64,000 nt of DNA from JADMJV01 sp964649085 (GCA_964649085.1 CAZYPN010000026.1:1-64000), one strand, 5' to 3'; positions 41,581 to 50,616 are shown, counted from the stretch's first letter. Notes: generated by a model not told the origin, from the letters alone. Numbers and translations: made by a program.

Positions 41581-42038
41581 TCCGCCGGGGCTCTTCCATC
41601 GTGGCCGTGTTGCTGGTGTTGTCGGCCATTCTGGTGTTGGGCCTGGGGCTGCTGGGCTCGCGGGTGTCGCAGGTGCGTGCCGCCCAGGACTCGCTGCAGG
41701 CCTCGCAGGCCCAGCTTCTGGCCGAAGCGGGTCTGGCCGACGCGCGCATGAAACTGGACAAACGGCTCAGCTTTCCTCCCAAGTTGGTAGACCAGGATGA
41801 GGTCATTTTCAGCTATACCGAAGACCTGCTCGACCCGGCCGGGCAGCGTGTGGGCAGCTATCAGGTGGTGATTGACCGAACCTGGGAAAAGGACCCCTAC
41901 CGCCTGATCCGTGTAACTTCCGAGGGCCTGGTGGGGCCTGTCGAATCACCCAGGACGCGGCGCAAGATCAGCGCCGAACTCGACTGCGGCGCCAGCCCCA
42001 CCGAGTGGATCAACTGGATAGACGAAGGGGGGCTGTAA
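41577..42038 (+). CDS. PilX/GspK-like minor pseudopilin
   Basis: A 153-aa protein with MIRRGSSIVAVLLVLSAILV at the N-terminus. The hydrophobic helix follows RRG as in prepilins but lacks glutamate at position 5, the same exception known for GspK tip pseudopilins. The helix runs on through SQVRAAQDSLQASQAQLLAEAG, the PilX N-terminal signature. It overlaps the preceding stop by 4 bases. Its own stop directly abuts the stop of the convergent lipoprotein gene (42038/42039). Confidence 0.82.
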   Translation: MIRRGSSIVAVLLVLSAILVLGLGLLGSRVSQVRAAQDSLQASQAQLLAEAGLADARMKLDKRLSFPPKLVDQDEVIFSYTEDLLDPAGQRVGSYQVVIDRTWEKDPYRLIRVTSEGLVGPVESPRTRRKISAELDCGASPTEWINWIDEGGL

Positions 42039-42443
42039 CTACCGCTGAAGCGGCTGAATGCTCAGAACCAGACCGTCTTCGCTCTTCAAGATTTCTCGGT
42101 CTTGCTCGATTACTCGATAGACCTTGCGGCCTCGAAAGGCCGCTGGAACCTGAGAATCGTCGAGCAATTCCCCCTGCGGCGTCTGGCCGGCCCTGGCCGG
42201 CCCGTTGAGCTGAACCTGGGTGGTGCGGCGGCGGCTGGGAACGCCGGTAATGGCCCCGCCCGTCGGGGCCGCGGGTGCTGTGGCCGCGGGAGCCGCCGGG
42301 GCCGCCTGAGGTAGGCTGCTCTGGGGAGACTTCGCCGGGGTGGCGGACGTGGCCGAAGCAGCGGGTGTGCGGGTTGAGGTGGGGGAGGGCTGCGAACTCT
42401 GAGCACAGCCGGCCAATAAAAGAGCGAGCAAGAACAGCCGCAT
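42039..42443 (-). CDS. Lipoprotein, unknown function
   Basis: A 134-aa protein with a short signal peptide ending in a lipobox LLLAGC (Cys13). A long Ala/Pro/Ser/Thr linker (about 15-65), as in wall- or membrane-spanning tethers, leads to a small C-terminal domain (VPAAFRGRKVYRVIEQDREI) rich in basic residues. It lies between pseudopilin and GspF genes on the opposite strand, so it may serve the same secretion apparatus from the outer membrane. That role is inferred from position only. Confidence 0.78.
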   Translation of the reverse strand: MRLFLLALLLAGCAQSSQPSPTSTRTPAASATSATPAKSPQSSLPQAAPAAPAATAPAAPTGGAITGVPSRRRTTQVQLNGPARAGQTPQGELLDDSQVPAAFRGRKVYRVIEQDREILKSEDGLVLSIQPLQR

Positions 42444-42508
42444 GTCGAGGTTTTCTAGCTCAGAGAGAGTTGGCCTCCCGAGGAGTGCCAGGGAAAGGAG
42501 GTGCTGAT

Positions 42509-43669
42509 GTGCGCGAACGATGGAATGCCTTGAAACGCGGTCTGACCGGCAAGAAGCAGCCAGCCGGTGGGTGGTTGCCCAGCGGACTGGCCGACCCCGC
42601 AATGCGCAGCCATCTGAGCACGCTTGCGGTGGCACCCGGCGAGGTGGCGGCCTTGACCCGCCAGCTGGCCACCTTGCTCTCGGGCGGCGTGCCGCTGGTT
42701 CAGGCATTGGGCATTCTACGCCAACAGCCCGAGAACCCCGTGCTTGGGGACGTGGTGGCCGACGTCGGCGCCCAGGTGGGTTCGGGCCATCGCCTATCGG
42801 CGGCCCTGAGTCACTACCCCAGGGTCTTTGGCCAGCTGTTTGTCACCATGGTGGCGGTGGGTGAAAACTGTGGGCAGCTCGACCAGTCGCTGCGCAATCT
42901 GGCCGATTGGCTGGAGAAAGACGACGCCCTCAGGCGCAAGGTCAAGGCGGCCATGACCTATCCGCTGATGGTACTCGGCCTGGCTGTGTTGCTTGCGGTG
43001 ACGATGTTTGTCACGGTATTGCCCGGCTTTATCACCATCTTCGAGGACCTGCAAACCCCCCTGCCGTTGATCACTCAGGTGGTGGTGTGGATCACCAAAG
43101 CCTTGCGACACCCCCTGTTCTGGATCGCGGCCGTGGGCCTGGGTGCAGGCCTCAAGGCGGCCCTGCAAAAGGCCCAGGCCGACAGTCAGCGCAACGCACA
43201 ACTCTACCGCTGGCTGCTCAACATTCCTGGCCTGGGGGGGCTGCTCTTTCACAGCAGCTGCGCCCGCTACTGCGCCACCGTGGGGGTGCTGCTCAATGCC
43301 GGCATGGACCTGCGACGCAGTTTGACTTTGGCGGCTGCTGCCAGCGGCAGCCCACTGCTTGAGCAGGATGCGAAGCAGCTGGTCAATGCCGTCATCCACG
43401 GACACGCCGTCGATGACTATATGATGGCCCATCCACAGCTCTACTCTGGCACCATGACTCAGATGGCCGTAGCCGGCGAAGAGGCCTCGCGCCTGCCCGA
43501 GATGCTCACTCGAGCCTCGCGTTTCCACGAACTGGAGGTGGAAGCTCGCATCGAAGCCATCAGCGCGGCGCTGGAGCCGATTTTGCTCAGCGGGGTGGCG
43601 CTTGTGGTGGGCACGGTGCTGGTGGCGATTTTCATTCCCCTCTACGGCATTGTGGCCACCCTGGCTTGA
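42509..43669 (+). CDS. Type II secretion/type IV pilus inner-membrane platform protein (GspF/PilC)
   Basis: A 386-aa protein with two T2SF domains. The first is VAALTRQLATLLSGGVPLVQALGIL...MVAVGENCGQLDQSLRNLADWL and the second is SCARYCATVGVLLNAGMDLRRSLTL...QMAVAGEEASRLPEMLTRAS, with three transmembrane segments (YPLMVLGLAVLLAVTMFVTV, PLFWIAAVGLGAG, C-terminal ILLSGVALVVGTVLVAIFIP). The GTG at 42509 is selected because AAAGGAGG lies 7 bases ahead. It anchors the assembly ATPase; neither GspE/PilB nor GspG is seen in this window, so the system is completed elsewhere. Confidence 0.93.
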   Translation: MRERWNALKRGLTGKKQPAGGWLPSGLADPAMRSHLSTLAVAPGEVAALTRQLATLLSGGVPLVQALGILRQQPENPVLGDVVADVGAQVGSGHRLSAALSHYPRVFGQLFVTMVAVGENCGQLDQSLRNLADWLEKDDALRRKVKAAMTYPLMVLGLAVLLAVTMFVTVLPGFITIFEDLQTPLPLITQVVVWITKALRHPLFWIAAVGLGAGLKAALQKAQADSQRNAQLYRWLLNIPGLGGLLFHSSCARYCATVGVLLNAGMDLRRSLTLAAAASGSPLLEQDAKQLVNAVIHGHAVDDYMMAHPQLYSGTMTQMAVAGEEASRLPEMLTRASRFHELEVEARIEAISAALEPILLSGVALVVGTVLVAIFIPLYGIVATLA

Positions 43670-43714
43670 TCGCTCTTTCAGAAGGGTTTCAGCCCGAGGA
43701 CATAAGGTTGAGGC

Positions 43715-44374
43715 GTGAACATCTCGGCTCACTGTCTGCCCCAACGACCCGACCGCATCGCACGCAAGGCTCTCGAGGCTCTGGCCCTGGACCCGCAGCA
43801 GCATCGGCTGCTGGAGGAGAATCTGGCCAGCTACACTTCCCACCTCCACGATGACTACCAGCAGAGTCTGGAAACCCTGGAGGGTGGAGACCTGCTGGCC
43901 CGGCTGCAGAACGGTTGGGCTCACGGCGAGCATCGTTGGACCGACAAGCTGCGCCGAGATCTCCGCGACCCTTATTCCGACCAGCAGGTGGGAGAGCGAT
44001 TTGAAGCCCTCAAAGCTCGTTTCATCGAGGAGGCCCGCAACTATCCCGGCCAGCTCTTCATCGCCGGCAGCCTGAGCAAGGGGCGTTTCGGGGCCCATTC
44101 CGATCTGGACGTGCTGGCCACGGCCTCGCCCGGCTCAATGCCTGCTTCCTCGTGGCAAACGGGCAGCCCGCAGTTTTTGCTCGATTCCTTTCCGGGCGCC
44201 GTGGCTGTGGGCAGCGATGGACAGGACCTGCTCAAGCTGTGGCGCGAGGGCCTGGGCCGCAAGGGCCTGGAACTTCACGATGACTGGAAAGTGGCGCGCC
44301 ACACTTACGTTCAGCGCCAGCCCGAACCCATCCCAAAAAGTGGCATGATGTGGAGCTTTGCCGACTTACCCTGA
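43715..44374 (+). CDS. Nucleotidyltransferase-fold protein
   Basis: A 219-aa protein from a GTG at 43715. Residues about 108-135 carry the Pol-beta-type nucleotidyltransferase signature FIAGSLSKGRFGAHSDLDVL (GS...DLD, two metal aspartates). A helical N-terminal region precedes it, and a C-terminal helical tail follows. Relatives include MNT-type antitoxins and aminoglycoside nucleotidyltransferases, but no HEPN partner is adjacent. It follows GspF by 45 bases, and a CATAAG box lies 8 bases ahead of its start, so it may have its own promoter. Confidence 0.8.
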   Translation: MNISAHCLPQRPDRIARKALEALALDPQQHRLLEENLASYTSHLHDDYQQSLETLEGGDLLARLQNGWAHGEHRWTDKLRRDLRDPYSDQQVGERFEALKARFIEEARNYPGQLFIAGSLSKGRFGAHSDLDVLATASPGSMPASSWQTGSPQFLLDSFPGAVAVGSDGQDLLKLWREGLGRKGLELHDDWKVARHTYVQRQPEPIPKSGMMWSFADLP

Positions 44375-44405
44375 GAGGCATCCGGCGAATTTCTGGGCCA
44401 GACCA

Positions 44406-45962
44406 CTAAACTTTTGTCTTCCGCCAGTCCTGGTAGGCAAAGAAGCAGTCGAGTCCCATAGGCACAATGGCCATGCGACAGGTCCAGGCCGGCAGGTCGG
44501 CTTCGGGCACCCAGGCGGACCATTCAATATGGTCGGGGTGAAATTCCATCGGGCCCTTCCATTCCAGGCGAAAGATATGGATCCAGGCCCGTGATCTCGC
44601 CCCCTGGTGAAAGTGGCTGCAGACGAACTCGGGGTTGGCCCCAACAATGCCCACCTCGGTCTGCAATACCCGACGGGCGGCCTCTTCATAGCTCTCGCCA
44701 CTTTCGACCACGCCGCCCACAAAGACGTCGTGCATGCCCGGAAACAGGTCTTTGGTCGAGGTTCGCCGATGCACGAGAACCTCGCCCTGGTCGTTGTAAA
44801 TCAAGATTTTGACGGCCCGATGCATCAGGTTCTGCTCGCGCATGGCGCTGCGGGCCACGTGGTCCACCACTCGATTCTCGCTGTCGACAACTTCCACGGT
44901 TTGCTGGCTGACGTCGATGCGTTGATGCGCTTTGGGTGCCTCCTGCTCAGCGGGGTCTGACGGCAGGTTGACCTCGCGCAAGAATTCGGCATCGTTCTCG
45001 GGCACCGAAGGGTTGATGAACATCCCTGTGCCAAGTTCAAAGCCTGCACTTTTCTGCAATCGGGGCACGATGGTGATATACCAATGAAATACACGTCCGC
45101 CCAGAATTTCAGCGTGCGACGAGCGCACCACCAGGTTATAGGGTGGGTCGCCCAGGCCATGATAGAGCCGGGCCAACAACTGTCGCAGCAGAACCGCCAG
45201 CTCTTCCAGTTCGGCATCGGTGGTCAGGGCATAGCTGCAACTGTGGCGACGCGGCAGAATCCAAATGGAGAACGGCGAGAAAGCGGCGTAAGGAACAAAA
45301 GCCACAAACTCTTTCGTTTCGCCTAGGATACGGGTGCGCTGACGCAGTTCCATCTCCATTTCATCGCAAAATACACAGCGTCCGTGCTGATGATAGTAAT
45401 GGTTGGCCACTTGCTGTCGGTCCAGCACCTGTCGGGGTGTCACTGGCAGAGCCACCACCTGAGAGTGCGGATGTTCCAAGGAGCAACCGGCGGCCTGCCC
45501 GTGATTCTTGAAGATCACCACGTGCTCGGTTTCGGGCTGCAACCAGAAGGTACGATAGCGCTGGCGCCAGGCCTTCAGTACGAGGCTCAGGTGGCTGGGC
45601 ACCATCAGGGCCAGCGTGGTGTTATGCAAGGGAGACTCGGCCACCACTTCGTGATGGCCAACCCCCTGCAGCCACCGGGCCAGTTCCTCGCCCCGCAACT
45701 CGGGGCGAGCCCCGGGGCTGACCACCGGAAAACGGTTGGGAAAACTGCGCACCAACCAGCCCGAAGTTTCATCGCTGAAGCACAGCGTTTCTCCCGGAGT
45801 GCGGGAGTCGTGCCCCGGACAAAACGGGCACTGGCCCTTCCAGGTAGGTCGCTCATGCGTCCACTCGCCGACCTCGCGGTGAAAGTCCTCGGGCCTGCGT
45901 GCCCTTTCGGGAGCAAAGACGACCCACTCTCCAGTGGCCACACTCAGGCGCAGTTCAGACAT
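44406..45962 (-). CDS. galT: Galactose-1-phosphate uridylyltransferase fused to a degenerate Nudix domain
   Basis: A 518-aa fusion. Residues 1-335 are GalT-like (Leloir pathway nucleotide transfer): a zinc-type CPFC, the active-site histidine triad H164-P-H166-S-Q168 within SLEHPHSQVVALP, a second CVFC and a C-terminal HWYITIVPR. Residues about 350-518 are a Nudix hydrolase fold (LIYNDQGEVLVHRR, GGVVESGESYEEAARR). The Nudix box reads G417...E423...R431-V432-L-Q-T435-E436-V-G438, so two of the metal-binding glutamates (432, 435) are missing and hydrolysis is doubtful. The domain may sense a nucleotide or have specialised. It is divergent from the 46066 gene. Confidence 0.9.
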   Translation of the reverse strand: MSELRLSVATGEWVVFAPERARRPEDFHREVGEWTHERPTWKGQCPFCPGHDSRTPGETLCFSDETSGWLVRSFPNRFPVVSPGARPELRGEELARWLQGVGHHEVVAESPLHNTTLALMVPSHLSLVLKAWRQRYRTFWLQPETEHVVIFKNHGQAAGCSLEHPHSQVVALPVTPRQVLDRQQVANHYYHQHGRCVFCDEMEMELRQRTRILGETKEFVAFVPYAAFSPFSIWILPRRHSCSYALTTDAELEELAVLLRQLLARLYHGLGDPPYNLVVRSSHAEILGGRVFHWYITIVPRLQKSAGFELGTGMFINPSVPENDAEFLREVNLPSDPAEQEAPKAHQRIDVSQQTVEVVDSENRVVDHVARSAMREQNLMHRAVKILIYNDQGEVLVHRRTSTKDLFPGMHDVFVGGVVESGESYEEAARRVLQTEVGIVGANPEFVCSHFHQGARSRAWIHIFRLEWKGPMEFHPDHIEWSAWVPEADLPAWTCRMAIVPMGLDCFFAYQDWRKTKV

Positions 45963-46065
45963 CCCCTGGTTTTCCCGCTATGGGCGGCCGAAGCCTGGCT
46001 GGACACCAGCGCTCAGGTCAACGATTCGGGCAGGGGTTTCCCCTTGCCATCTGTAATCCTGGGCC

Positions 46066-46842
46066 GTGCGCTATTGGTACCTGGTGCTGCTGGTCCTGCT
46101 GGCTCTGCCGGTGGCCTCACAAGGCCCCGACGACCTTAACGTATTGCGTTCCGCCTGCCAGTTTTTCGCCGGCTCTCCGCTCACCGCCGACGAGTGGGCC
46201 CGCATCGAAGCCGATGCCCGCAAGGATTTCGCCACTCAACCCGAGCAGTCCAGGGCCCAGCTGCAGGAGCTTCGCCAGCTGGGTTCCACGCTCTCCCAGA
46301 TCACCGAGCCCGGGGCCCTGATCGAGGTGCGTCAGGCAGGGCTTTACTCGTTTTACCAGCTGCGCCAGTCGGGTCAGCACGACCTCAGTGCAGAAATTGT
46401 GCTGCAGCGTGCCCGTCCGTTGGCGGTCGACCCGGCCCATCAGGTGCTGCTGCTCGAAGCCGACCTCGACGGGGTCATGGCCTATCTCAGTCTCCTGCGT
46501 CAAAGCCAGGGCGGGGCCCCCTGGTCTGCGCACGAGGCTCAGCAGTTCCGTAGCCAGACCGTCCAGAATTTCGCCCGACTGCCCGATGCTTCCAAAGCTT
46601 TCTTGCTGGGGGGGCAAATCTACTGGAGCGTGATCTCGGCCCAGATGCAGCGCCTTGGCCAGCAACGCCAGGCCGAGGTGCAGCAACGGCTGGCCCAACA
46701 GCAGCAGGTGCCGCTCTCGATGGATGCCTACCAGGCCCTCAGCAACCTCAGCCGCAGCCAGCACCTCACCACCATGAACATTCTGGAGAACATGGGCGGC
46801 AGCGGCGACTACTGGGAAATGGTCGAGCGTCCCTCGTGGTGA
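46066..46842 (+). CDS. Exported helical hypothetical protein
   Basis: A 258-aa protein from a GTG at 46066 with a signal peptide (YLVLLVLLALPVASQ). The mature part is helical and Gln-rich (EVQQRLAQQQQVPLSMDAYQ). No domain is recognised. A TGTAAT box lies 8 bases upstream of the start codon with no room for a ribosome site, suggesting a leaderless transcript. It precedes the di-haem oxidoreductase gene by 51 bases on the same strand and may be co-transcribed. Confidence 0.75.
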   Translation: MRYWYLVLLVLLALPVASQGPDDLNVLRSACQFFAGSPLTADEWARIEADARKDFATQPEQSRAQLQELRQLGSTLSQITEPGALIEVRQAGLYSFYQLRQSGQHDLSAEIVLQRARPLAVDPAHQVLLLEADLDGVMAYLSLLRQSQGGAPWSAHEAQQFRSQTVQNFARLPDASKAFLLGGQIYWSVISAQMQRLGQQRQAEVQQRLAQQQQVPLSMDAYQALSNLSRSQHLTTMNILENMGGSGDYWEMVERPSW

Positions 46843-46893
46843 GCCTGGAATAGGCTGCGCTCGAAGGCGACTCTGGGGGGCGGAGGTCAGGAC

Positions 46894-48720
46894 ATGCAAC
46901 GAACCTTAGGTTGGCTTCTCTCGCTGTGTATCACAGCCATGGCACAACCCATCCCCTACGCCAGTCAGCGTCCCGGTGGGGCTCTCAGCGACCCCCTGGA
47001 ACAGCCACGCGACCTTACCGGGCGCTCGGTGAAAACCCCCCGGGTCCGCGCCATTCACGGCCGTGAATTGCCCGGGAGCAGCGGTTGGCTCATGGAGCAC
47101 GACCCCTGGCTGGCCTACCAGATGGGGCGCGACCTCGGGCTACGCGAGTTCAGCCGGGCCGACGGCGCCTTTGGCGACGCCGGTCGCCTGGGGGGCAAAG
47201 TGCTCGACGATCAGGCCACGCCTATGATGAGCCGCGATCACGTCAACAGTTGCGTGGCCTGCCACAACGTCCCCTGGCGCGACATGGGGGCGGGCATCAC
47301 CATCCAGAAAAACGCCGCCACCGGCCGTAACACGCCCCACGGCTTTGGCGGCGGTATCGTGGAAATGATCGGCCAGGAGATTCGCTCCCAGCTTATGGCC
47401 CAGGCCGATCGCAACGGTAATGGCTGGATCGAGCTCAGCGAGGCCAGCGGCCCGGCCCGGGTCCAGCCGGTATCGGGCGAGTTCCTCGACTACGGCTTTT
47501 TCGACGATCGCAACGGCGACGGCCGCCCCGATCTGAATCGAATCGTTTTTGTGTGCTACCTCGACGCCCAGGGGCGGCGTATCCCCTGGGCCCGCAGCCT
47601 GAACGATGCGGGAGTGGCCGGATACAACCTCGAGGTTCAGGTTTTTGGCCACGGTCAGCGCGACCGCCTCGGCCACGGGGGGCTCAGCGCCACCTTGCGG
47701 GCGGTCAGTTCCAACGCCTGGGACATGCACTCGGGGCTGCAGGCCCACGACCCCACCGCCTCGCGCGAAAGCCAGGCCGGACTGACCGGCTTCAGCCTGG
47801 CGGGCTGCTGGCAGTTCTTCACCGGTTTCACGCGCGATGCCGGCACCCGCAAAACTCCCAGCGGCATCAGCCTTGACGATCCCGATCGCGACGGAGTGGT
47901 GGAAGAAATTTCCCAGGGCGATCTCGACCTGCTCGAGTTCAGTCTGCTCAATCACCCGGCCCCGGCCGAAAAGGTCGACGCCCGATTTCAACGGGGGCAG
48001 AGCCATTTCCAGGCCATTGGCTGCACCGACTGCCATCGCAGCAGTTGGTCAGTGCGCCAGGACCGCCGCTTTTTCGAGCTAAAAACCAGCTACGTGCAGG
48101 GCCGGCTTCAAGGTCGCCTGCAGCGGCTGCACGGCGGCCCGGCCCGCTTCGAAGGTCTCTACAGCGATTTCCGTCACCACGATCTCGGCGAGGCCTTCTA
48201 CGAAGTGCAATACGACGGTAGCCGCAACCGCAGCTTCCGCACCAGCCCGCTCTGGGGCGTGGGCAGCACGGCTCCTTATGGTCACGATGGGGCCAGCCTC
48301 AGCCTGGAAGAAGTCATTGTGCGCCACGGAGGCGAGGCGCTGGCCTCGCGCCAGCGCTTTGAACAGCTGGCCCCCGAGCAGCAGGACGAACTGGTGCACT
48401 TCCTGCGCGGGTTGACCCTCTACAGCAGCGAAACCCTGCCCTGTGACGTGAACGGCGACGGACACATCTCTCAGCACTTCGAAGTGGCCGGACAGGATAC
48501 CGGCACCGAGTGCTTCAATCCCGAATGGCTTTTCGCCACGCCCGGGCGTATCGAAGGCATGGTCAGCGACGGCGAGGGCGGGCGCATGCTCAGCAAGGCG
48601 CTGACCAACCTGCGCCAGGCCTACCGACTCGATTTACCGGCCCTGCGCGACCGCGACCACGATGGATTTGCCGACATCCTGGAACTACAACGATATCTGA
48701 GTGCACGGAGGAAACCATGA
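46894..48720 (+). CDS. Di-haem oxidoreductase-like cytochrome c with EF-hand-like loops
   Basis: A 608-aa exported protein (signal MQRTLGWLLSLCITAMAQ). It has two haem c sites, CVACH (VNSCVACHNVPW) and CTDCH (AIGCTDCHRSSW), and the C-terminal signature RTSPLWGVGSTAPYGHDG with LEEVIVRHGGEA, found in the DHOR/DUF1111-type peroxidase-like family. Several Ca-binding-like loops are inserted: DRNGNGWIE, DRNGDGRPD, DVNGDGHIS and DRDHDGFAD. It would transfer electrons in the periplasm, in peroxide or thiol-type chemistry. It is translationally coupled to the DUF2330 gene (ATGA overlap). Confidence 0.88.
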   Translation: MQRTLGWLLSLCITAMAQPIPYASQRPGGALSDPLEQPRDLTGRSVKTPRVRAIHGRELPGSSGWLMEHDPWLAYQMGRDLGLREFSRADGAFGDAGRLGGKVLDDQATPMMSRDHVNSCVACHNVPWRDMGAGITIQKNAATGRNTPHGFGGGIVEMIGQEIRSQLMAQADRNGNGWIELSEASGPARVQPVSGEFLDYGFFDDRNGDGRPDLNRIVFVCYLDAQGRRIPWARSLNDAGVAGYNLEVQVFGHGQRDRLGHGGLSATLRAVSSNAWDMHSGLQAHDPTASRESQAGLTGFSLAGCWQFFTGFTRDAGTRKTPSGISLDDPDRDGVVEEISQGDLDLLEFSLLNHPAPAEKVDARFQRGQSHFQAIGCTDCHRSSWSVRQDRRFFELKTSYVQGRLQGRLQRLHGGPARFEGLYSDFRHHDLGEAFYEVQYDGSRNRSFRTSPLWGVGSTAPYGHDGASLSLEEVIVRHGGEALASRQRFEQLAPEQQDELVHFLRGLTLYSSETLPCDVNGDGHISQHFEVAGQDTGTECFNPEWLFATPGRIEGMVSDGEGGRMLSKALTNLRQAYRLDLPALRDRDHDGFADILELQRYLSARRKP

Positions 48721-49850
48721 AACTCACCACCGCAGCTCTGAGCCTGGCGCTCAGCGGCGCCGCCACCGCGGCCTGCTGCTACTTCGCCGCCATCAACAAA
48801 GACGTCACCCAGCCCGGGCAGCGCGCCTTTATTAGCTGGGATGAGCAACTGCAGCTGGAAACGTTCACCGTCCAGCCCCAGTTCCAGGGCAACGCCGAAG
48901 AATTCGGCATGGTCATCCCCACCCCGTCCCAGCCCAAACTGCAAGAGATGCCGCGCGACTTTTTCCGCGCTCTGGCGGTGTTCACCATTCTCGAACCGAT
49001 GGACGTCAGCAAGTTCAAGCAAATGCGTCGTTCTATGCCTTCGTCCTACAGCGAAGGTGTTCGTCAGACCAAAAGCAGTCGTCCTCCCGTGCGGGTGCTT
49101 GAGCGTGGGGTTGTGGGCAACCTCGACTACAAGATTCTCGAGGCCGACAAGGCCGACGCTCTCTTTCGCTGGCTCAAAGACAACAAGTATCACTACGGCG
49201 GCGACGAGTCGACCCTCAAGTTCTACATCCAGCAGCGCTGGAACTTCACCGTCATGAAGATCGACCCGCGCCAGATGAAGAAAGGGCCCGACGGCAAGTT
49301 CCTCGGCGACATCACGCCCACCCGCTTTACATTCAAGTCTAAAAAGCCCATCTACCCCTTGCGCATCACCCAGATCAGCGTCAAAGACCAGACTGACGTC
49401 TTGCTGTACGTGATGTCGCGCAAGAAAATGGACCTGGACGGCAACTGGTCCTATCAGGCCAACTTCTTTTCCATGTGGACCCAGGCCATGAGTTGGGCCG
49501 TGCCCGAGAAGCTCACGGCCGAGGAGAAACGTTGGAAGTCCATCCTCGAGAAAAAGCCCCTCCAGGGCAGCCCCCAGGGGGCGCAACTCGAATGGGCCGG
49601 CAAGCTCACGCGTGACCGTCTCGCCGTGCTTACGGGCGATCGCGCCTACAACCGCGAGGCACCCCCTGAAGAAATAAAGAAACTCAAAGTGCTGAGCGGG
49701 CACCTCAAGCAGGATTGGTATCTCACCAAGTTTCGCAAATCGTTCCAGAAGGCCGAGATGACCCACGATATCGGGCTGGTCGAGGCTCGCTATCAGGGCC
49801 AGGCTGACGACCTGGAATACGTCAGCATCCTCCCCACCTCGCCGCCTTAA
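48717..49850 (+). CDS. DUF2330 family exported protein
   Basis: A 377-aa protein starting in the upstream stop codon (ATGA), with GGAGG placed 5 bases ahead. After a signal peptide the mature chain begins ACCYFAAINKDVTQPGQRAF, the family hallmark with two N-terminal cysteines, followed by LETFTVQPQFQGNAEEFGMV and IPTPSQPKLQEMPRDFF. DUF2330 proteins are large periplasmic proteins of unknown role, and the conserved Cys pair may bind metal or carry a lipid. Coupling to the cytochrome suggests a joint redox function, an inference. Confidence 0.87.
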   Translation: MKLTTAALSLALSGAATAACCYFAAINKDVTQPGQRAFISWDEQLQLETFTVQPQFQGNAEEFGMVIPTPSQPKLQEMPRDFFRALAVFTILEPMDVSKFKQMRRSMPSSYSEGVRQTKSSRPPVRVLERGVVGNLDYKILEADKADALFRWLKDNKYHYGGDESTLKFYIQQRWNFTVMKIDPRQMKKGPDGKFLGDITPTRFTFKSKKPIYPLRITQISVKDQTDVLLYVMSRKKMDLDGNWSYQANFFSMWTQAMSWAVPEKLTAEEKRWKSILEKKPLQGSPQGAQLEWAGKLTRDRLAVLTGDRAYNREAPPEEIKKLKVLSGHLKQDWYLTKFRKSFQKAEMTHDIGLVEARYQGQADDLEYVSILPTSPP

Positions 49851-49856
49851 GAGCCT

Positions 49857-49893
49857 GGCCCGGCACCGGGCCGGTCTGGATTGAGAATTTTTT
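49857..49893 (+). terminator. Probable intrinsic terminator after DUF2330
   Basis: GGCCCGG and CCGGGCC (49857-49872) form a GC-rich hairpin of six or seven pairs just after the stop. A T-run (TTTTTT) follows about 15 bases later at 49888-49893, further than ideal, so efficiency is uncertain. Confidence 0.4.
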
Positions 49894-49938
49894 CAGCCAC
49901 TCCCGCTAGGCTCTGTCCATACAGATACAGGGAGAGCA

Positions 49939-50592
49939 ATGACCATGGAACTCAAGAACCGAGCCGAAGGAATTTTCAACCGATTCATCTCTACGGGCAG
50001 CCTGGGAGAAGGTGCCCGTCGCAGCGAGAAGCTGGGCATGATGGACCGCATGAGCGCCACCGGCGGCGACGTCTACGAAGCCGTTTTTCAACAGGACAAC
50101 AACCCCGCCCTCGACCAGAACCCCGCCGTCGGTGTCATGAGCGGTGATGCGGGCAAACTCAAGCAATTCCTCGAACAGGGCTTCATGGCCGAACTCGAGC
50201 AGGGCCTCAACGAACTGATGGGACCCACCCCCGACCCCGCTACCCTTTCGGAAGAGAAGAAGGCCGAGTTGCGTAAAGAAATGGAAGAACTCGTCAAAAT
50301 GGGCATCATGACCCAGGAAGACCTGGAAGCCGCCTTCAAGCCGGCCGACCAGCCCGGCGCCGCTGTCAACGGAACCTACGACGGCACCATGACTCGCGAC
50401 GAGGCCGGCAACCTCAAGGTGATCTTCGAGACCAACACCAAAGAAGAGCACGATGTCGAGTGCTTCTTTGCCGACGGCCAGGGCGGCAGCTTTTTCCTCG
50501 ACGTGACCAACATGGGCGACCACCTCAGCCTGCGGGCCGTGCGTATGGGCTCCGAAGCTGAATACAAGGAAGAGATGATTCTCCGCGACTGA
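49939..50592 (+). CDS. Acidic soluble hypothetical protein
   Basis: A 217-aa, Glu/Asp-rich, cytoplasmic protein preceded by an AGGGAG ribosome site. The N-terminal half is helical (AEGIFNRFIS, LKQFLEQGFMAELEQGLNEL, KKAELRKEMEELVKMGIMTQ); the C-terminal half is a small beta domain (TMTRDEAGNLKVIFETN, CFFADGQGGSFFLDV). No family is recognised. It stands alone, followed 24 bases after the stop by a strong terminator, and so is monocistronic. Confidence 0.8.
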   Translation: MTMELKNRAEGIFNRFISTGSLGEGARRSEKLGMMDRMSATGGDVYEAVFQQDNNPALDQNPAVGVMSGDAGKLKQFLEQGFMAELEQGLNELMGPTPDPATLSEEKKAELRKEMEELVKMGIMTQEDLEAAFKPADQPGAAVNGTYDGTMTRDEAGNLKVIFETNTKEEHDVECFFADGQGGSFFLDVTNMGDHLSLRAVRMGSEAEYKEEMILRD

Positions 50593-50616
50593 AGCCCGGT
50601 TGCTTCTGCACGATGG

